Source: Hydrangea macrophylla (taxonomy: Eukaryota; Streptophyta; Magnoliopsida; Cornales; Hydrangeaceae). Taken from it: DNA of 64,000 nt. Every line of letters begins with the position of its first letter. Within the stretch, counting starts at the first letter, position 1. Below, in pieces: positions 28,501-40,500 of this stretch. The stretch spans positions 33,523,501 through 33,587,500 of the forward strand of contig CM066984.1 in the NCBI GenBank assembly GCA_033977485.1, read 5' to 3'. The position numbers were made by a program, and so were the translations under genes. The notes beneath the pieces were generated by a model that was not told the origin of the DNA, made no database searches, and was given only the letters and a program-made list of their open reading frames with translations.

Positions 28501-31500
28501 CTGTGCCCTTTATCAAGCACTTATCACCTCAGGGTAACTGGAACTTACCCAAATCATCACATGCAATTAATTATACTAATTAATGCATGTAAAATAAATA
28601 TTACTACCTTTTTCCGGGTACTGGTATTACATCTCTCCTTCCCTTTTAGGAAGTTTGTCCCCAAACTTTTCTCACCTCATGAATTAAATAGATGTAAACG
28701 TTCCTCCTCGATCCTGTACTGGTTCATATGTAACAACACGATGATAGAATACATTACATCCATTGGTGTGATCACAATCATAACCGACTGGTACCCATTC
28801 TTTTCAATCTTTTTAATAAGTGTACTGGAATTTCAATCTCACTTGGTTCGTCAAACTATGCCCTTTTTCGGAAGATAACTTCTAGAAATATTTCTCTTTC
28901 CACAGTAGTCATATCCCCCAATTATTCTAGAACAAAACTCACTTGCCTTTATTATATTTTCCCACCAAATATCAACAGGTGATAAAACGTCTTGCAAAAG
29001 TTCAGTTCCACTTTCATTGCTTCTAGCAAGATTCCATAACTTCTTCATAATCGATTACTTCATTCTAGGATGACAAGTGCTAATACCCACATACTTTCGT
29101 AATTCTTTTCACATATAGGTCGTTTAACCCCAACAAGTCGGCAGTTTCAATCAAAAATCTTAATATGATTGGATCAACTTGTCCACAAATCATATATACG
29201 ACAATGGCTTATTGTTGACTTTGGCAACCCCCGTGATGAAATTTACTACGATAACTATTCAATTTCAGATTGTTAATAATATTAATCACAATAACCCCAT
29301 GACCCTTCATTTTTTCTGCCCTTATACCACATATCGCAAAGAATACTTTACATTTCCCATCTGAAGGCAGCTTTCTCAATATCTTAGTAGAAACTTTTAC
29401 CTAATAGTGCTTATTGCCAAATCAATCTTCAAGAAGACTTATGTCCCTGTAGCTAATTACTAAGTCATCATATCAATGAAATACAATTAGTAATGTCGCA
29501 CACCCAATTACTAACGTATTATATACTTAAATCTCGTTATATACTTCAATATTTCTTCTGAACCCATTCCCTTGAACTATCTTCACTCGAAGTACATACT
29601 TGACTCTGAGATTCAGATACATTTAACTGTAGAGCAGAGCTCAATCACTTTCCTTTCAATGCTTTATAACAAATTTCTAAAACAGAAACTAAAACCGATC
29701 TTTAAGTCAATTTCCGCTCATCTATTATAGTAATACTGGTTGACCTCAATTTATTACCGTCATTCTTTGCCCAATTTTCTGGAACAAATGCAGTTTCTAA
29801 TAAATTTTGAATCTCGACTCCAATCATTTCTGGATAGTCAACGCGCACACCAAACCCCTATTGATATCTGATTCGGGCACCAACAACCATTTTGTCTTCG
29901 CCTGATTAATATTTTAAAATTTTAAACTGTACAAATCATGAGTTCCAACTGTCCTCCGTACCATGTATGCAATTGTCGTATAACTAAATATTCCAAGTCA
30001 CGACAATTAATATAAGCTTCTGGCTCGTAAGAATATTACCATCAAATGCTCAATGTAGGAAGAATACCACGAATTCTAAATCTTGTACCAGATAATTCAT
30101 TTTCTGAAATTTCAGCCGTATGCAGTATAACTTACTGTTGCATCCACATAACCCAATCCCAACACAAACCTTTGCAATAATAATATCAATATCATCATAA
30201 ATCGATTTTCTTTGGTTATTGAGAACTTCACTGTAACTGATATAAGTTTCGCACGCGTCCTTGTACAGAAAGAAATCTTCAATATATTTTTGTAATAATA
30301 CCTAGTCAATTCCGTAACTTCAAATTCATGTCACCTACATAAGTCCCAAATGATTAATAACCAACGATACCCATGAAATCTCTATCTTTTTAAGTCACAT
30401 ATTCTAGAAATACAACTCATCCACTAGATGTTCAACTTAAAGCAAAGCTTCACAATTCTCAAGCTATTCAGAATTTCAGATTATAGAACTTACCTATATT
30501 TTCAGTTTACGCTGTCTAAGTCCCAATATATAGAAATCAGTATACATATTTGTCTCCATCTTGTAGCACTTACAATCAATAGCGACTGATTTTGTCGTAA
30601 TAAAACTTAAATATGATCCTCAATCTCAAATTTTTCTCCAATTTACCCAAGTATGCAGTGCCCTTTTTAAAGGCGTCACTTGTATGTAAACAAGATCACT
30701 CGTTGATCTCCGACTGTAATCTCAAGCAAGAAGTGATTTCTTCTTTCCAATGTTAGAATTCTACACAATCATACGTTTGAGGAATACAATACTCACCAGT
30801 TATTGTAACTCAATACCTACTTGAAGATATCCAGAACATGTCATTAAAATGAAGTGCTTCATTGCCCCGTCATACTCACCTTGTAACCAAGAATATCCAA
30901 ACTCAATTCCCAAGAAATAAATTGATATTCCTTATAACCCATCAACCAAAATCATGTATTCGCAACAAACAGTATTTAGAATAATATATAGAATATCACA
31001 AGTTACTTCCAGACCCTTTTCTTACCATAGTCATTTGGAATTCATTTAAAAATAATATTCTAATTTAAAACCAAAGTAAGAGTAATGTATTCATCTGAGC
31101 TTCCTAGCCCAATAATATTCTTTTAAAATATCCCTCCATAGAATAAAAACATTTACACAAGTACACAACTATCATATAATCAAAATATTTTCCATTAATA
31201 ACTCCTTTAAACAACATTTGAAATACCTACATTTGATTAAAACTCTTTTCATTAGTTTCCCCCTTCTACACAATTTGGGTCAAATCCAACTACCTCATTT
31301 TTATCAAAATATTTTTAAAGGCTTCCTGATTCACAATAAATCATATTTTTTTCCTTCCCCCAAAGGATGATTTCAAAACATTTTCTACTCATTTAAACAT
31401 GTATAAACTCATTTAATGTCATTCAAATATCCCAGAAATTTCGAATACATTATTAGTAGCTAAATCCAAAGTCTGAAAGTTTCTAATGATATATTAGGAT

Positions 31501-34500
31501 ACCCGACAATTACTACAATGCAGTGCAATAGTCAGATCTCGATTGCTTACATATAAAGTACAAAGAAATAAGAATATTATTACCTGATATACTTGGTGTT
31601 TAAACGGATCTTGGAGTGGTTTGGATGTCAAAGAGATTACTACTTATTAAACTTGTAAACCCATCATCAAATTTAGATCTCTGATTGAAAATTCTGGTAC
31701 CCCGTATAGCCAATCAACCCAATTAGTTATTCGTACAACACAACTACTTAATTTTGATCACAATCACCCATATTCTTAACTAGAAAAGAATGATTTATAA
31801 CCGTATTGACGCCCAATCGATAGAAACACAATGGAAAAGTCTGTACTTTTAGTTGACCCCAAATCTACTATTCATACTGACACGTTGGAGAACCAATAAT
31901 TATTCGATAAGAAAAGAAGCATCCCAAGAAATCGAAATAAATACATTTATGTTGAGAGATTCCTCAACAAGCCGATATAACCAAATAGAGTTTGAGAGAT
32001 TCCTCAACAACTCAAGATAACTGAAGCGACTGGATAAATCCCCAAATATCTTATTACCACAACAAACTCAGTATTTCACCCTCAATCCCAAAAAAATATA
32101 ATTAGCTCAATAAACAATCCCAAAAATCATCACCGAATAAATGGAGAAATAAGAGATAATAATAATACCGTATCTGCTCATGATGACCATACAAATCATA
32201 AGAAATCCAGAATTCCCCAAATTATAATATTTGAATACTAGAAGACCCACCGTAAATAAGTAAATCCAGATACCCATTTTCTTAATTAGAAAATAAGAAA
32301 TAATCTTCACAAATAAAAATACCTAATAATATTCGGAAAGAAATCCATACCCACAATCATAACCCAATACTCAATAACCCTTTATCGAGTCAATATCCGT
32401 GATAAAATAATATCAGTCAAATCATTTCAGGATGACCAACTCAACTCTTGATTTCTGAACCCAAATTCCACAAATATTCCAAAACTCGGATTTTCTTACT
32501 AAATTCCCAATCCCTCTTTCCAACTCAATAAATCTATCATATGGGAAAAATATTTCTCTTTATACTCCATTTTTTTCACAATGAAGTTTCCAACCATCTC
32601 TCCACATATTACAATATATAGAATGCATGCAACATGACATGCATGTTCAACAACATTTAAATCACGTGCAGTAAACATGTATGTCTCTACACGTAGATAA
32701 GTGTCATGATTATACATGAATTTTTTTTTACGCGACGAATTCGTCTCTCGTCCCCAAAGGCTCTAACCTATTGCTTTGATATCAAAATTTGTCACTCCCC
32801 AACCCGCCCCTGCGGGCTAGGACATGTGTAACAAAGCCAAGGACCAAACAATCGTTTTTAACGTTCCAAAAATTAACTTTTGACTGAAATACCAGGGTTA
32901 AAAATGTCATTTTATCAAATAAAATAACCAAAAGAAATAAAAAAAAAGTTTTAAAACCGTTGAATGGTACTTGAGCAGAGTTCTCCTATTACAACACCAT
33001 TCACCCTGTTTTCAAAACATGAATATTTTAACCCCTGCTACACTTATTTATTTAAATATTCTAAAACACATTAAAAACCTAACTAAAATATATAGATTCA
33101 TTGTAACATAATAAAAGTTAAAATCATAACTCCTAACATGTTCTTATACATAAAACTGTAATCATTATACCATAACTCCCAAACATCTCCTACTAGTAAT
33201 TTGGAAATAAATAAAAATGAATAATACAAAACCCATCTTAGCAAACCCAGCCCTGTAGTCGTGATCATTTCTCACTGTGATGTCCATCTGAACCTGCGTG
33301 ATCATTAGCCACAAAAATCGAATAAGCTTTCGCTTACTGAGTACATGGTACTAATCATGCAATTGGAGTATTTAATGATTCATAGCACCAATTAGACATT
33401 CACAACAATAAATGGTCGCAGGCGTGTCAAGTAAGCAATCACCATCGTTCTGGACCCCTGATTTCGGGCCATTCTCATTTTTTCCGTCGCATATAGCAAA
33501 ATCACACTCGTTCATTTGTGACCGTAGTCAATTCGTTGTGGTCGTCACCACTATCCCCTTTTCTCTGAGGATTTCATCATCTCTCTGTCCCTTATGTATG
33601 GGCTAACTAATGGTGATTATCACTCCCCTTTGACCCAAATAAGCACATAAGCAGCTCAACATGTCACCATGGTAATTTCAACATTTTAGACATGTTAAAT
33701 ACAAACTAATCACATGCTTTTCTACTTAATCAATAATTAAGCATTTAAAAGCATTTAATAATAAATAAATAACATCAAATATCCAATTTTGGGATTAGGA
33801 CACTCACCTATACGAATAATCAAATAAGCCTAGAAACCCCGAATCTTTCCTAAATCCAGCCCAAATATGAACCTGCAGCTAATCCTACACAATTTTGGTA
33901 AACTAAATGTTACCAACCCATTTGGGTCGCGAAAAATTTGTCGATTAAATTCAAATTAAATTTTACCAAAAGGTTAAGCTTACCCTCACGAGTCCAAATA
34001 TGAGTTCATATCACGATTTGGACAACATACGGCGAAGCTATAGCGTCTGGAGGCTGACTACTGGGTCCCATCTCTAGGCGGAACATAAACTAATGTAGAC
34101 CTCTCAGTGGATGCAGGTGGAAGCATAACAGAGCGACGACTCCACACATTCTGGACATGTGCAAATGCCTCCTGAAGTGTGGGAAGAGCGTTCATCCTAA
34201 GTACCCGACTACGAATTACATCATAATCTGGGTGAAGTCCCTGGAGAAATTTAAAGACCCTCTACATGAGTAACACACAGGTCGATAGGCCTGAAGGTGG
34301 TCAATGCGATCCGAATTGGTAGTAGGAAACTGAAATTATTTGGTGACGGTCATGTCACCTTGTTCGCACGGTCAAGAGAATGGAGCATCCTGTGCATAGT
34401 TATCCCGCCGAGAAAAGGTGGAGGCAACGGTATCCCAAATTACCTTAGCAGTCTTCATGCGATAGAAACTCTCGCCAATTTCGGGAACCATAAAATTAAT

Positions 34501-37500
34501 AAGCCATGCCATAATAACGGAATTCTCAATCTCCTAATCATATTCGGGATCGGTAGAAAGTAGGGCTGTCACACGCCCATCATGGTGTCCCATCTTCCCA
34601 CGTGCCTTCAGATACAGTTCCACTGCCTGTGAACACATGGGACACCATGATGGGCGTGTGACAGCCCTACTTTCTACCGATCCCGACTATGATAAGTAGG
34701 AGATTGAGAATTCCGTTATTATGGCATGGCTTATTAATTTTATGGTGTCCCATCTTCCCACGTGCCTTCAGATACAGTTCCACTGCCTGTGAACACTTCA
34801 GATAATTCTGGCCATCAAATGGTATGGGGTAATTTTAAGGGTGGGATCCAATGGAGCAATCACTGTCTGAATTGTTGTTGAAGTTGCCGGTTTACTTGGG
34901 TCTGCCATAGTTCCGTGAATGGAAAACCCAACAAGGTGAAGGAAAACGGAGAGGATGGCAACTCACAAAAACTTACAAAATCGAATCAAGGGCCGGTGGC
35001 AGACAAGGAGCTGGGGCTGACATCAGAAGTTGGAGCAATACGACTAGAAACCGGAGTTGTAGTCTTAGGAACGACAGAATGATGTGCATGGGAAGCCTTG
35101 CCACAGGCCCACAGCCACTGGAACTACCTCCATGACCCCCTCCTCGACCTCCACGACCTCCTTGACCACCTGGTGGGCGGCCATGGAGGCTCTAGCAGTT
35201 GGCCCGAGTATGATGGGGCTTAAAACAATAGTCACAAATCACGTCAGGTCGATCTGAAGGGGCTAATTGCTGGTCCATCTCTAGGCGGAACAGAAACTAA
35301 GTTAAGACCTCTCTGTGGATGCAGGTGGAAGAATAACAGAGCGACGACTCTCCTCATTCTGGACATGAGCAAATGCCTCTTGAAGTGTGGGAAGAGTGTC
35401 TATCCTAAGTACCTGACTACGAACTGTATCATTATCTGGGTGAAGTCCTTGGAGAAATTTAAAGACCCTCTGCATCAGTAACACACACAGGCTTATAGGC
35501 TTGAAGTTGGTCAATGTGATCCCAATTGGTAGTAAGAAACTGAAAATATTTGGTGACAGTTATGTCACCTTGTTCGAAACTGTCAACAAAACAGAGCAAC
35601 TCAAACTCCTATGCATAGTTCCCCCGCCGAGAGAAGGAGGAGGTAACGGTATCCCAAATTGCCTTTGCAGTCTTCATGCAAAAGAAACTCTCGCCCATTT
35701 CGGGAACCATAGAATTAATAAGCCATGCCAAAATAACGAAATTCTCAAACTCCCACTTATTATAGCCGGGATCAGTAGAAAGTATGGCTCTCACACACCC
35801 ATCAAGGTGTCCCATCTTCCCACGTGCCTTCAGATACAGTTCCACTGCCTTTGAACACTTCAGATAATTCTGGCCATCAAATGGCATGGGGGTAATTTTA
35901 AGGTTGGGATCCAATGGAGCAACCACTGTTTGAATTGTTGTTGAAGTTGCCAGTTCACTTGGGTGTGCCTTAGTTCCGGATGTGAATGGAAAACCTAACA
36001 AGGTGTAGGAAAACGGAGAGGATGGGAACTCACAAAAACTTACAAAATCGAATCTGGGAGGTGGTGGCCTGCGGCGCAAGGCTGGGAGGAGATGGGGCTT
36101 GCGGAGATGGCTTAGGATGGCAGGAGGTGGCTGACGAGGGGGTTGGGAGGTGGCTGGGCTGCAGCGATGGAGGTGGCTGGTGTTTAGTGGCTGCTGTAAT
36201 GAGTGGTTAGGGTTAGGAACCCTTTGGCTTTGATTCCATGATTTAGGGTTGGGAACCCTTTGGCTTTGATACCATGATGAAAAGAATAATTGGAAGCTTA
36301 GGGTATGATGAAAAGAATAATTGGAAGCTTAGGGTTAGATAATTCTCTAACCCATTGATAATTCTCTAACCCATTATATATTAAACCATAAGACTAAGAA
36401 ATAAAATTGCATATAGACCCACTCGCTAACAAATAATAATAATAATCGAAATAATACTTTCAACATGTTTAACTCTACGGAGGATTGGATCTATCATATG
36501 TTTATGTTCCATGGCACTGTTTACAGCCTATGGACCACTCTCACTCAGATGTATGCCCATGAGTGCAATGACTCTTGCATCTTCGAACTCTATATGGAGG
36601 TTGCTCAGCCTACATTGGGTCTTTCAGTTGCTGGTTATTATAGGAGGAATTGGCAGTATCTCAGTGACTTTCCCGCGGAGGCAGCCACCATTGCTTTTCA
36701 ATGCCTCAACCGCCATCATACATATCAATTCTTGATGGGTTTGAAACCTGAGTTCGAGTCTATCTGTGCTCATATTTTAAACACCTCTTCTGTACCCTCT
36801 TTATTCAAGGCATTTGCTACTATAGAAGAAAGAAATGGAAAAAAATATTTTATTTCCAACACTCCCTCTCAAGCTGGGGCAAAGATATCTACAAGGCCAA
36901 GCTTGCCAAGAGAAGCTCCTAAAAGAGACGGGCCAACCGGCTTGGTAAACATATCTGCAATCTGATGAGATGAGGGAACAAACTGTGGAGTAGTAACACT
37001 TGCCCGAACTTTCTTTCGTATGAAGTGAACATCCACCTTGATATGTTTTGTTCGCTCGTGGATGACATAGTCGAAAGCAAGCGTTATAGCTGATTTGTTG
37101 TCGTAGAATAGAGTAGAAGAGTCACGTATAGGATACCCAATTTTTGTCAACAAGGAGCGAAGCCAGATAAGTTCACATGTGCCTTGAGCCATAACTCGAT
37201 ACTCGGCTTCAACTGAAGATCTAGAAACAACGACCTGTTTTTTACTTTTCCATGAAAGGAGATGGCTGCCATAGAAAGTACAAAAATATCAGTTTTAGAC
37301 TCTGCACAATCAGCATCAGTAAAACACGAGATCTCACTTTGAGGACCAGCTGTATAGAATAGCCCAAGACCAGGACAAGTCTTGAGATATCTAAGAATAT
37401 GGTGAACAACATCCAGATGCGAGGAACGCGGAGCATGCATGAATTGACTCACAACACTCACTGTAAATGAGATGAGATGTCTGGTCGTGTGTGAGTCAAG

Positions 37501-40500
37501 TAAATTAGACGACCAACAAGTTGCTAATAGACAGTAGCATCAGGTAGAAGTTCTCAATACTCAACTGATAACTTCTGGTTTGGATCCATAGGGGTAGAAG
37601 CTGGCCGACACTCCATCATACCAGTATCTTGAAGTAGATTGAGACATACTTCCTTTGAGATAAAGAAATTCCATGGCGGGAGCGAGCCACCTCAATACCA
37701 AGGAAATAATGGAGAGGGCAAAAGCTTTGACATCGAAAACCTTGTCAAGAACCGTCTTAACTTTGGCAATACCTGGGACATCATTTCCAGTGATGATGAT
37801 GTCATTAACATAAACAGAGAGAATCACACAATGACCATTCGGGCGACGGTGGAAAAAGCACGTGTGGTCCAAATGACATCGGGTGAAGCCCATAGACAAA
37901 ATAACCTCACTGAAGCGATTAAACCATGCCCGTGGAGATTGCTTAAGGCCATAAAGAGACTTGCGAAGACGTCAGACTTTCCCAGAATACTCCCCCTCAG
38001 CCCGAAAACTCGGTGGAGGATCCATATAAATAGTTTCAAGAAGATTACCGTTCAAGAAGGCATTTTTTACGTCCATCTGATGTAGAGGCCAAGAATGTCA
38101 GGCAGCTAAGGAAATGAGAAGCCGAACAGTAGTCAACTTAGCCACAGGAGCAAACGTTGCACTATAGTACTTACCTGGAATCTGAGTGAACCCTTTAGCC
38201 ACAAGGCTGGCCTTATACCTTTCAATTGACCCATCCGCTTGGTACTTCACACTGAATACCCATTTACATCCAACGGTCTTTTCCCCGCTCGGAAAAGGAA
38301 CAAGCTCCATTGTTTGGTTGCACTGAAGAGCATTCATTTCCAAAGTCATGGCCGCTACCTAGTGAGGGTCCTCAGATATAGACCGAGGAATTGGGGTGGA
38401 GTCCACCCGGCTAAGAAAGGACCGATAAGTGTCGAAATGACTTGAATAAGAAACATACTGGGCAAATGGTGGTGAGTACTAGAAGAAAAACCATAACGAT
38501 TAGGAGGACGACAAGTACGAGAAGGGTATCGGGAAGTAATAGATTCAAGGGGGCTATAAGTTACCAGAAACCGGAGAGGATAATGGCTGAGAGACCGGAG
38601 CAGTCGTACGACGGGAGTACACCTGTTGAGGATCTGTTGTAATGACCGGAGGTTGGATGGTGTCAGTTGAAGGAGACGAGGAGATCACCGGAGGATATTC
38701 AAAGGAGGAAACCAGACGCGGAAGCACACAAGTCTCCTATCAGACTTCTTCAACTGTAGTTCCTGATGAAGAATTAGCGCCTGCATAGAAAGGAGTATCT
38801 TCCAAAAAAGTGACATCCATAGAGGGATATAAGTGACGGGAAACAGGATCATAACAACGATATCCCTTAGACATAGAAGAGTACCCTAAGAAGATACACC
38901 TAACTGCTTTATCATCCAATTTAGTCCGAGTAGGGCTCTAATTCAGAACAAAACAAGAGCATCCAAAGACCCAAGGTAAAACAGGAAAAAGAGTACAATC
39001 GGGCTGAAGAATTTGCAAAGGGGCTTTACCATGTAAAACTCGACTAGGAGCTCGATTCAAGAGATAGGCAGGAGTAAGAACAGCCATATGCCAAAAGTAT
39101 TTGGGAACATGCATCCCACACAAAAGGCACCGAACAACAACCATGATGTAGCTGTTCTTTCGTTTCACAACACCATTCTATTCAGGGGTGTCTGGGCATG
39201 TGAGTTGTTGAAGGATACTCTTTTGGTTAAGTGTAGACCGAAATTCATTAGTATTATATTCCCTGCCATTGTCAGATCGAAGATTACGCACAACAGTATT
39301 GAATTAGGTTTTAATCATTTGTAGAAAATTGGTAAACAAACTGAAAACTTTGGATTTTTTTCTTTAGAAGATAGACCTAAGTGCAACGAGTGTAATCATC
39401 TACAAATGTGACATAATAGCGGTGGCCAGAGAGAGCAGTAATTGGGGAACGACCCCACACATCACTATGAATAAGATCAAATGCACATAGGGCATGGTTC
39501 ATGTGAGGAATGTAACTAGATCGTGTATGTTTAGACAATTCACACACAATACAGCTAAAATTCAACTTTCGACAAGTTTTATTTAGTAGAGGAAATAGTT
39601 AGACAAAGATATTGAAAGTTCGCATGGCCCAAACGGGCGTGCCACAAATGTAAAGACTCTAAAGAAAAATTAACAGACTCAGAGGTAGGCAAAACAGACG
39701 CCTGAAAACTAGAAAACTGCCCATGCTCCCCTGGAGGATCCCCAAAATAGTACAATCCATCCTGCTTCTATCCCTTGCCAAAAATCCTCTTCGAAGTTTG
39801 GTCGTGCAAGAGACACCGATCATGAAAGAAAATAACAGAACAATTTAGATCCTTGGCAAGGCGACTAACAGAGAGAAGGTTATACGAAAAATTGGGAATG
39901 TGAAGAACTGAGGATAAAGTAATATTGGGAGATACAGTAACTTCACCCTTGTTCTGGATGTGGATGATAGAGCCATCCGCAATTTGAACATATTGGGAGA
40001 CGGGAAAAACCCGGGATGAAAAATAAGATAACTTACCAATCATGTGATCATTGACTCCCGAATTAAGAACCCAAGTAGGCTGGCCACTCTTAACATGAAG
40101 AGCAGTGGAGGTACTACCTGCAACTAGGGTAGTAGTAGAGGTAGATCCAGGACGAGAACTCTGCTGAATAAGTGATCCCAACTGAGACTGGAGCTGGCTT
40201 ATTTGAGCTTGGAGTTGAAGCATTTCTGGATTAGACTGGTTGGGTAGAGAATCTGCAACTGCTGCAGTTCGAGAGGGAACTTTGCCTTTGTTCCTAGCAT
40301 ATTTTTCCCGAAGTTCCGGATGAAGTTTGAAGCAGCGATCCTTGACATGACCATCTCTGTTACAATGGTATAATGGGGTTTATTCCCCTGAGAGTGAAAA
40401 AACAGAAGCAGTGGATGCTGCAAAAGCCATCTGATCAGGTATAGGAGTCTCAGGGACAACAAGAGATGGAGGCTGTAATAAGCGGCGGCCACGCTCGTCA

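Larger units (their letters stand above)
26606..34053 (-). mobile_element. Gypsy-type LTR element D with non-coding interior, inside C
   Basis: Two related LTRs (26606-28631 and a truncated 32790-34053) flank 4.16 kb without any recognisable gag or pol domain. On the - strand the right LTR is followed by a PBS-like TTGATATCAAAGC (complement of 32773-32785) and the left LTR is preceded by a purine tract (complement of TCTCTCCTTCCCTTTT at 28632-28647) next to GTTTGGGGACAAACTTCC, which resembles the 3' junction of plant Tekay/Del-type gypsy elements. It sits in a CT run of element C. The missing LTR end and missing C domains point to one deletion. Confidence 0.8.
24569..36465 (-). mobile_element. 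Ty1/copia element C, inserted in gag of B; contains D
   Basis: Ends TGATGAAAAG and CTTTCAACA; flanks TGGTT (24564-24568) and TGTTT (36466-36470) are a 5-bp TSD with one change. LTRs are 24569-24709 and 36275-36465. Read on the - strand it has the PBS next to the right LTR, a duplicated gag region, then, after element D, RT and RNase H, and a purine tract complementary to 24710-24722. Protease and integrase are absent, apparently lost in a deletion at the D/C junction near 34053. Confidence 0.9.
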
